From positions 1 to 9,031 of the forward strand of contig DAFS01000025.1 of the NCBI GenBank assembly GCA_002495525.1: a stretch of 9,031 nucleotides of DNA, given 5' to 3'. The DNA is from Euryarchaeota archaeon UBA89. Its GTDB lineage: Archaea > Thermoplasmatota > Poseidoniia > Poseidoniales > Thalassarchaeaceae. Under the pieces are notes generated by a model, which was not told the DNA's origin, made no database searches, and was given only the letters and a program-made list of their open reading frames with translations. The translations under genes and the position numbers were made by a program. This document shows positions 1 to 5,212 of this stretch, piece by piece. Position 1 is the first letter of the stretch; every line of letters starts with the position of its first letter.

Positions 1-608
1 TACATATTATAGGTGCAAGTCTCAATAAAGAAAGAACCGCACATACAGCTGTAGGGGAAATTTCTCAAAGAGGTTGGAGAGTTGTACCTGTACATCCCAG
101 AGATGCTGGTGCTACAATATCAGGAATACCAATAAGATCAGAAATAGAAGAGGGTGTCGAAATAGAAATTGTAGTATTATTTCTTGCACCTGAACGCGCT
201 CGAGAAGTCATCAAAAAATTAATGATAAGAAATATCAGTTCCCCTCCGTTAATTTGGTTTCAGCCTGGTGCAGAAGATGAAATTTCGATAGGTTGGCTCG
301 AAGACGCTGGCTGGAAATTTGTATATGATGATTGTATAGTCAGATTTATTGAAAGAAATGATTTAAAAAAACCTAAAATTCCTTCACCATGGTTCCGTCA
401 AATAATTGATGAAGATGAATCTGGATGTTCGATTTGGACAGTACATGAAGTTGGTGAAGATTCAAATTTACCCTCGACCAAAGTAGAATGGGTAGGAGAT
501 TTAGTAGAACTTAAACAGTCTAATCACATTATCCCTAAATATATCAGAGCACTTGTTAATGATAATGAGAGTATTGAAGCATGTGCCAGGAGATTAGCAT
601 TACAATAA
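1..608 (+). CDS. CoA-binding (YccU-like) domain protein with C-terminal extension, 5' partial
   Basis: The open frame runs from the window edge (first full codon at base 3) to a TAA, giving 201 visible residues. The ATG at 222 is internal, because the Rossmann-like domain begins well upstream of it. Visible residues 1-117 match the CoA_binding_2 family (YccU type): a GAS loop near residues 4-6, a GWRVVPVHP strand at 24-32, a LFLAPERAREVI segment at 59-70, and IWFQPGAEDE followed by a YDDC motif near 108-111. Such proteins bind CoA or acyl-CoA; most have no established reaction. Only some 5-20 N-terminal residues are probably missing. The family usually ends soon after the DxC motif, but here about 82 more residues follow (from base 360), with no domain I recognise. 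The protein is presumably cytoplasmic. Family call strong, function unknown. Confidence 0.85.
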   Translation, partial: HIIGASLNKERTAHTAVGEISQRGWRVVPVHPRDAGATISGIPIRSEIEEGVEIEIVVLFLAPERAREVIKKLMIRNISSPPLIWFQPGAEDEISIGWLEDAGWKFVYDDCIVRFIERNDLKKPKIPSPWFRQIIDEDESGCSIWTVHEVGEDSNLPSTKVEWVGDLVELKQSNHIIPKYIRALVNDNESIEACARRLALQ

Positions 609-641
609 ATGTATATGAAAATCTTGAACTAGAACGTTGAT

Positions 642-650
642 TTTAAATTA
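642..650 (+). promoter_or_regulatory. Possible TATA box of the lipoprotein gene
   Basis: A TTTAAATTA stretch lies about 45 bases before the ATG at 691. Archaeal TATA boxes sit about 26 bases before the transcription start, which would place the start near 672 and leave a short leader holding the Shine-Dalgarno site. In AT-rich DNA such a match is weak evidence. Confidence 0.3.
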
Positions 651-679
651 TACACATTACACGGATATACAAATATGCT

Positions 680-687
680 AAGGTGGG
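680..687 (+). promoter_or_regulatory. Shine-Dalgarno site of the lipoprotein gene
   Basis: AAGGTGGG sits three bases before the ATG at 691 and resembles the anti-SD complement GGAGGTG. Together with the signal peptide that begins directly at this ATG, it fixes the start. Confidence 0.55.
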
Positions 688-690
688 ATT

Positions 691-1653
691 ATGGTTACTC
701 GCATTGAAGTCTTTTTTGTTATCTTAACTCTTTTTTCTGTTTCACTTTCTGGTTGTATTGGGTCTTCGGAGGAAGATATGATTGAATCTCAAGGTGAAAC
801 ACTCATTGATGTTCAGAATCCTTGTTTAATTCCAACTGAATCAGAGACGCAATCCGTGATTTCTTTGTTTGTAAATGGAGATGAGCGATTATTCCGTTTA
901 TCCGTTCCAAACACAGATGCTGGAACCAAACTCCCAGTAATCATCGCATTCCATGGCGGAGGAGATGCAGATGAAGATTTTCAACAACAAAATGAGTTTG
1001 ATCAGTTGGGTGAAGAAGAGAAATTCATTATGGCCTATGCAATTGCTGAAAGTGACCGGACCCCCTCAGAAGGTGAATGGTTCCTCAACACTGCTGCAAC
1101 ATCAAGAGATGATAATCACTTTTCAGAAGCTATTGTCGACGAGTTATCGAAAGTGTATTGCGTAGATCAGGATAGGTTGTACGCAATTGGCTATTCATTG
1201 GGCTCGATGTATACTTACGAAATTGCATGTCAGCTCAATCATCGTTTTGCTGCAGTCGCCTCTTTTGCAGGAACTATGCCAGTAAGTCCAGAGACCTGCG
1301 GGCTATCCGGATCAGTGGCGGTCCTACACATTCATGGCAAGTTAGACTACATCATCGATTACGATGAGGATTGGGATTGGAAAGATGGTGAGCATGAAGG
1401 AGTTGGAACTATGAGTAATGTTCCTGGAATAATTGATTATTGGGCCCAAAAGTCAAATTGTCAAGATGAAAACACTCATTCTCACCTATTCGGCGGTGAT
1501 GATGTCGAACACATCGTTCATACTGATTGTGAGGGTGATGTTAGAATTGAACACTATGGTATGGAAGCTCAAGAACATACATGGCCCAATCAAGTGGATG
1601 GGATAGATACTTACGAACTAATTTGGGAATTCCTAAGTGATTTTAAGAATTAA
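691..1653 (+). CDS. Secreted lipoprotein esterase, PHB-depolymerase/LpqC-like alpha/beta hydrolase
   Basis: The 320-residue protein starts with a hydrophobic signal (residues 6-18) and a lipobox LSGC at 19-22, so it is probably lipid-anchored outside the membrane at Cys22. The rest is an alpha/beta hydrolase like the PHB depolymerase/feruloyl esterase group (COG3509 type). It has an oxyanion motif HGGG at 88-91, the nucleophile elbow GYSLG with Ser169, an HGKLD motif with the likely acid Asp219, and EHTWP with the likely base His296. Six further cysteines (45, 157, 180, 203, 257, 280) could form three disulfides, fitting an exported enzyme. An acidic, Trp-rich insert (about 224-240) follows the Asp. 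It probably cleaves an ester in external organic matter; the substrate cannot be read from the sequence. It stands alone between a 3' partial gene and a convergent gene. Its GC looks higher than that of its neighbours. Confidence 0.85.
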   Translation: MVTRIEVFFVILTLFSVSLSGCIGSSEEDMIESQGETLIDVQNPCLIPTESETQSVISLFVNGDERLFRLSVPNTDAGTKLPVIIAFHGGGDADEDFQQQNEFDQLGEEEKFIMAYAIAESDRTPSEGEWFLNTAATSRDDNHFSEAIVDELSKVYCVDQDRLYAIGYSLGSMYTYEIACQLNHRFAAVASFAGTMPVSPETCGLSGSVAVLHIHGKLDYIIDYDEDWDWKDGEHEGVGTMSNVPGIIDYWAQKSNCQDENTHSHLFGGDDVEHIVHTDCEGDVRIEHYGMEAQEHTWPNQVDGIDTYELIWEFLSDFKN

Positions 1654-1704
1654 TTTCTTCTTAAACAGTACTTTCCAAATTGTAATTAACCATAATAAAT
1701 TATT
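1654..1704. terminator. Convergent gap with T-rich tracts, possible terminators
   Basis: Fifty-one bases separate two converging genes. The plus-strand stop runs straight into a T-rich tract (about 1650-1662), the usual form of an archaeal terminator. On the other strand, a weak AT-only inverted repeat lies near 1693-1703, beside the stop of the PLP enzyme. No strong hairpin is seen, and AT richness makes chance likely. Confidence 0.25.
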
Positions 1705-2994
1705 TTATTCAATATCACTAAATACTTCATTTAACGATTTGATTGTTCTATCAACATCTTCTTTTGATATAACCATTGGTGGTTTAATTTTAATTACATT
1801 TTTTCTAGGGCCATCTATGCTGAGTAGAATATTTTTTGATAGCATTCCTTCAACTAACAATTTGGCTTCTTTAGGAGCGGGCTCAAGAGATGAACGATTC
1901 TTAACCAGTTCAATACCTAAAAATAGACCTTTTCCCCTTATATCACCGATTATTTCATATCGATTTTTTAATTTAGTTAATCCATCAATAAATAACTCTC
2001 CCATAAGTTTTGAATTTTCAATTAGATTTTTTTCTTCTATTACGTCCATTACCGCCATCCCAATAGCACAAGAAACAGGATTACCTCCAAATGTAGAAAA
2101 GAATTCCATTCCTTTAAACGAATCAGCAATCTCTTTCGTTGTAAATACTGCAGCCATTGGGTGCCCATTACCAATTGGTTTACCCATTACAACGATATCT
2201 GGGATAACTCCATGTTCCTCAAAAGCCCACATTTTACTTCCAAGTCTACCAAATCCAACCTGTACCTCGTCTGCAATACACAGTCCTCCAACATTTCGAA
2301 TTAACTCAAATGATTTTGCTAGATAGCCCTGCGGAAAAGGTATTTGTCCTGCGCATGAAAGCATTGATTCTACGATAAAACCTGCTATCGGCTTGGCATC
2401 CCTGACAATTCCCTCAAACTCATTTAGGTAGTCTCTTGAATTATCTCGAAATGTGTCTGGAACAGGCGCGACATGAACCCAATCTTCAGCAATCCCCTTA
2501 CCACCTGGCCCCCTAAATTTATACGGACTTAGATCAATTAACATACCGGTGTGACCATGATATGCTCCTTCCATAACTACAATATCATGATTATTTGTAT
2601 ATGCTCTCGCCAGTCTGATAGCAAGCTCATTAGCCTCACTACCCGAATTAACTAAGAATCCATAATCTAGTCCTTCTGGTAAAGTATATGATAATCTCTG
2701 TATATATTGTGTTAAGCCATCATAGATGTATCTAGTATTAGTGTTCAGTACAGCCATTTGTTTCTGGCCAGCACTTACTACATGGGGGTTACAATGCCCA
2801 ACATGACAAACATTGTTTACTAAATCTAGATATTTTACTCCAGATCTTGAATATAGATATTGCATTTCTCCTCTAGTGATATGAAGTGGTTTACCATGTC
2901 CTATTGATAGAGATTCACTAATGTGCTCTCCTCTCATTTTGAGTATTTCTTCGAGAGATAATTCGGGTACACTTTCAGATAATCCCACAATCAA
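1705..2994 (-). CDS. Class-III PLP enzyme, ethanolamine-phosphate/phosphohydroxylysine phospholyase type
   Basis: This 429-residue fold-type-I PLP enzyme matches human ETNPPL (AGXT2L1) and PHYKPL (AGXT2L2) better than ordinary aminotransferases. Tell-tale blocks are NNVCHVGHCNP (60-70), LNTNTRY (83-89), LSPYKF (155-160), ADEVQVGFGR (241-250), FFSTFGGNPVSCAIG (298-312) and SIDGPRKNVIKIKPPM (392-407). Cofactor residues are visible: NSGSEAN (116-122), YHGH (145-148), Asp242 and the Schiff-base lysine Lys272 in MGKPIGNGHP. Those enzymes remove phosphate and ammonia from a phosphorylated amino alcohol to give an aldehyde. The first codon is TTG, followed two codons later by GTG at 2988; the first ATG (2937) would cut a helix that aligns with the human proteins. 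The gene diverges from a kinase gene 83 bases away. Exact substrate unknown; a plain aminotransferase is the alternative. Confidence 0.88.
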   Translation of the reverse strand: MIVGLSESVPELSLEEILKMRGEHISESLSIGHGKPLHITRGEMQYLYSRSGVKYLDLVNNVCHVGHCNPHVVSAGQKQMAVLNTNTRYIYDGLTQYIQRLSYTLPEGLDYGFLVNSGSEANELAIRLARAYTNNHDIVVMEGAYHGHTGMLIDLSPYKFRGPGGKGIAEDWVHVAPVPDTFRDNSRDYLNEFEGIVRDAKPIAGFIVESMLSCAGQIPFPQGYLAKSFELIRNVGGLCIADEVQVGFGRLGSKMWAFEEHGVIPDIVVMGKPIGNGHPMAAVFTTKEIADSFKGMEFFSTFGGNPVSCAIGMAVMDVIEEKNLIENSKLMGELFIDGLTKLKNRYEIIGDIRGKGLFLGIELVKNRSSLEPAPKEAKLLVEGMLSKNILLSIDGPRKNVIKIKPPMVISKEDVDRTIKSLNEVFSDIE

Positions 2995-3077
2995 TTGATA
3001 ATACTCAGATAATTTAATCCTTTCATTTGAATGTCTCTAGTAGATAATACGATATAGATAACAGATGTAGTGCATCT
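2995..3077. promoter_or_regulatory. Divergent promoter region between phospholyase and kinase genes
   Basis: These 83 bases must hold both promoters. On the plus strand, GATATAGAT (3051-3059) lies about 23 bases before the kinase ATG. On the minus strand, a TTAAATTA stretch (about 3010-3018) lies about 26 bases before the GTG at 2988. Neither gene shows a Shine-Dalgarno site, so both messages may be leaderless, as is common in archaea. A 5-bp inverted repeat (AGATG at 3063-3067, CATCT at 3073-3077) abuts the kinase start. Box assignments are by eye. Confidence 0.4.
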
Positions 3078-3989
3078 ATGGCATACACAGAAGTTACTCT
3101 TGAGGAGGCTTCAGAGGTCATTAAAAAAGCCGGATTCAAGAATTTACTATCGATTGAGAAACTTGATGGAGGTTGGGCGAATTCGAATTATAAATTAATT
3201 CTGAAAGATCAAACCAAACTTGTACTTAAGATTTGGAATGAACAAAGTCAAGATGAAGTAAATTACTTACTAAAGATGACATCTTTTCTTGCAAATTCGG
3301 GTATCCCTACTCCTAAACCAATTAAGTTTGATAATGAAGATTTTATCTTAATGAAAGATGAACTTCCTTGGACAATATTACCATTTATTGATGGTAATTG
3401 GCTGGGGTGTGATTACGATTCATTATTTTCTCTCGGAGTCATTCAAGCAAAAATGCACTTAATTGAACCCCCAAATAATTTAAAATCAGATTTTTCCATG
3501 GGTAGAAAATTATTTGAAAAATTATTAAGATTTGCAGACGAAAATAATGATTGGAATGATTTTCTGTTAGAAATTAAATCATCTAAATCTTTATTTCTTG
3601 GTTTAGAAGAATTACCAAGAGGTATTATTCATGGCGATTTATTTCCAGATAATGTCATCGGTTATAATAATCAGGCTATTTCGATACTTGACTTCGAGGA
3701 AGTATGCAACGATATTCTAGCATTCGATTTAGTAATGACGTTTGTTGGTTTCGGATGGGAAAATGGTAAGCCTGTAACTGATAGATGGAATGCTATTTTA
3801 AATGGATATCAATCTATTAGAAAATTATCTAAAGAAGAGATTTCTGCTCTTCCCGATTTACATAAACTTGCTACTTTATGCATAGCTGCTTGGAGATATT
3901 GGCAATTCAAAATTAATATGCCCAATACTGAACATGAAGATAGGTATCTAGAAATGACTTCTAGACTGAACAAAGTATTGCCATTTTAG
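3078..3989 (+). CDS. APH-fold small-molecule kinase, homoserine/hydroxylysine kinase-like (COG2334 type)
   Basis: The 303-residue protein has the aminoglycoside phosphotransferase/choline kinase fold. A glycine-rich loop GGWANSNYKL (31-40) is followed by a candidate ATP-binding Lys51 in LVLKIW. The catalytic loop HGDLFPDN (185-192) carries the base Asp187 and Asn192, and DFEE (205-208) carries the metal-binding Asp205. The string LPRGIIHGDLFPDN followed by CNDILAFDL resembles bacterial ThrB2-type homoserine kinases, whose superfamily also includes hydroxylysine kinase (HYKK/AGPHD1). It probably phosphorylates a hydroxyl group on a small amino compound in the cytoplasm. Divergence from a phospholyase-type PLP gene suggests it makes that enzyme's substrate. 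The ATG at 3078 lacks a Shine-Dalgarno site and may be leaderless. The gene is very AT-rich. Kinase fold is near certain; substrate is inference. Confidence 0.85.
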   Translation: MAYTEVTLEEASEVIKKAGFKNLLSIEKLDGGWANSNYKLILKDQTKLVLKIWNEQSQDEVNYLLKMTSFLANSGIPTPKPIKFDNEDFILMKDELPWTILPFIDGNWLGCDYDSLFSLGVIQAKMHLIEPPNNLKSDFSMGRKLFEKLLRFADENNDWNDFLLEIKSSKSLFLGLEELPRGIIHGDLFPDNVIGYNNQAISILDFEEVCNDILAFDLVMTFVGFGWENGKPVTDRWNAILNGYQSIRKLSKEEISALPDLHKLATLCIAAWRYWQFKINMPNTEHEDRYLEMTSRLNKVLPF

Positions 3990-4000
3990 AAAGATATTTT

Positions 4001-5065
4001 TTAGTTTGATTCTAGTTCTTCCTTTCTAATCTTTGCTAATTCTCTCATATCTTCATGATGATTCCCTTCTTCAATTGCATCCTGATCATCTTCATCAACT
4101 ATTTCAACACCTAGTAAGGTTTCGATAATATCTTCCATTGTGACTAAACCAACTGTGCCTCCGAATTCATCTTTAACAATAAGAATTTGTTCTTTATTGT
4201 CCAATAAGATATCTAGTGCTTTATCTATAGAATCAATATCTCTACAAGAATGCAAATCTCTAGAAATATCTTTCATTAATTTATCATCATTATCTGCTGC
4301 TGCTTCTCTAAGTATCTCACTACGTAGAACCATTCCATAGATTTCATCAATATTTTGATTCATAGTAACTGGCATACGACCATGTACCATAATTGGGATT
4401 CTTTCTCTAATCATTGAAACTGTTTCATCACTACTTGCGGTTTCCATTACTATCCGAGGAGTCATTATGGATGCAACAGTCTTCTCTCTTAATCCTAGTA
4501 AATTTTGTATAACTTTTTCTTCATCTCTTTCGATTACTTGATTCTCTTCCGCGATATCTGCTAGATGGGATAACTCATCTCTGGTGACGGCTTCATTGTG
4601 AACTGAAGGGAAAATTGAACGCAATTTTTCTATTGGGTATACTATCGGAGACAAAATTATCATTAAAATTTTCAAAATTCTAGCTGAACTAACTGTTAAC
4701 TTTCTCCAGTATAAAGCACCTATTGTTTTAGGTAAAATCTCACTCAATAATAAAATTGCTAATGTCAGTAATGATGCTGAAACTGCTATTACATATTCGC
4801 CTTGGTAAGCATTCTCTACTTCATGTCCAACTCCTAATGCGCCCACTGTATGTGCAATAGTATTGAGAGTTAAAATAGCAGTTAGGGGGCCCTCAGGGTC
4901 ATCTTTGAAATCACTCCAAGTTTTACTTATTTTTGGATGAGTATCTTTCAGTGCCACGATGTGGCCATGTGTTGTAGAAAGTAAAACAGCCTCCAATATG
5001 CTACATAGGAAAGATGCGCCTAATGCTAGTGATGCGTAAAAAATAATTAATGTAGTAGGTTCCAC
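4001..5065 (-). CDS. CNNM/CorC-type membrane protein: DUF21 domain plus CBS pair
   Basis: The 354-residue protein begins with a DUF21/CNNM transmembrane domain: hydrophobic segments near residues 5-29, 60-80, 90-110 and 128-147, with the conserved SEILPKTIG at 108-116. A linker with ERDEEKVIQNLLGLREKTV (179-197) and MTPR (201-204) leads into two CBS motifs (about 201-315), ending in DEFGGTVGLVTMEDIIETLLG (299-319). CNNM/CorC proteins are tied to Mg2+ (or Na+) transport, with the CBS pair binding adenine nucleotides. The usual C-terminal CorC_HlyC domain is missing; an acidic then charged tail of about 35 residues replaces it. The start is GTG at 5065, eight bases after an AGAGG motif (5074-5078), and an in-frame stop lies just upstream. 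It converges on the kinase gene with 11 bases between stops. Transported ion unproven. Confidence 0.88.
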   Translation of the reverse strand: MEPTTLIIFYASLALGASFLCSILEAVLLSTTHGHIVALKDTHPKISKTWSDFKDDPEGPLTAILTLNTIAHTVGALGVGHEVENAYQGEYVIAVSASLLTLAILLLSEILPKTIGALYWRKLTVSSARILKILMIILSPIVYPIEKLRSIFPSVHNEAVTRDELSHLADIAEENQVIERDEEKVIQNLLGLREKTVASIMTPRIVMETASSDETVSMIRERIPIMVHGRMPVTMNQNIDEIYGMVLRSEILREAAADNDDKLMKDISRDLHSCRDIDSIDKALDILLDNKEQILIVKDEFGGTVGLVTMEDIIETLLGVEIVDEDDQDAIEEGNHHEDMRELAKIRKEELESN

Positions 5066-5073
5066 TTTTATTG

Positions 5074-5078
5074 CCTCT
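5074..5078 (-). promoter_or_regulatory. Shine-Dalgarno-like site for the CNNM gene GTG start
   Basis: AGAGG on the minus strand sits eight bases before the GTG at 5065. With the in-frame TAA at 5078-5080, it supports GTG as the start, since no ATG is available before the first membrane segment. Confidence 0.4.
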
Positions 5079-5102
5079 TAGAGAACTTTTAGGTTGGTTT
5101 TA

Positions 5103-5149
5103 CTCTCGTAACTGCATTACATGCGGCTAAGTTCGGGACGTAACAAGAG
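5103..5149. other. Imperfect inverted repeat between the CNNM gene and metG
   Basis: CTCTCGTAAC (5103-5112) pairs with GTAACAAGAG (5140-5149) at 8 of 10 positions. The 27-base interior contains a small perfect inverted repeat, GCAT/ATGC (5114-5117 and 5121-5124). It lies in the 147-base divergent gap and could be an operator or a folded leader, or chance. It does not look like a tRNA. Confidence 0.25.
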
Positions 5150-5199
5150 CGATTAAGACATAAACATGGTGCCTCACGCATTTGCTACCGTTGTATATT

Positions 5200-5206
5200 G
5201 GAGGTG
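5200..5206 (+). promoter_or_regulatory. Strong Shine-Dalgarno site of metG
   Basis: GGAGGTG lies six bases before the ATG at 5213. It is the best ribosome binding site in the window and shows that the anti-SD sequence CACCTCC is used by this organism. It fixes the metG start. Confidence 0.8.
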
Positions 5207-5212
5207 TAAAAA

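Noticed and set aside
222..608. A separate 128-residue gene starting at the ATG at 222
   Set aside because: The frame stays open to the window edge and the upstream residues form the first half of the CoA-binding fold, so 222 is an internal methionine.
953..1165. A 70-codon open frame inside the esterase gene
   Set aside because: Same strand, other frame, overlapping the oxyanion region of a well-supported gene; no Shine-Dalgarno site or recognisable motif.
1637..2326. A 229-codon open frame on the plus strand
   Set aside because: It lies antisense to the phospholyase gene. Its translation is rich in Ser, Ile, Pro and Asn with no family resemblance, as expected for a shadow of AT-rich coding DNA, and the minus-strand frame carries clear PLP-enzyme motifs.
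4140..4340. A 66-codon plus-strand open frame
   Set aside because: It is antisense to the CBS region of the CNNM gene and consists of low-complexity Ser/Ile/Leu sequence.
5120..5200. A tRNA or T-box-like element before metG
   Set aside because: No acceptor stem, T-arm consensus or T-box sequence can be found; only a weak inverted repeat is present.
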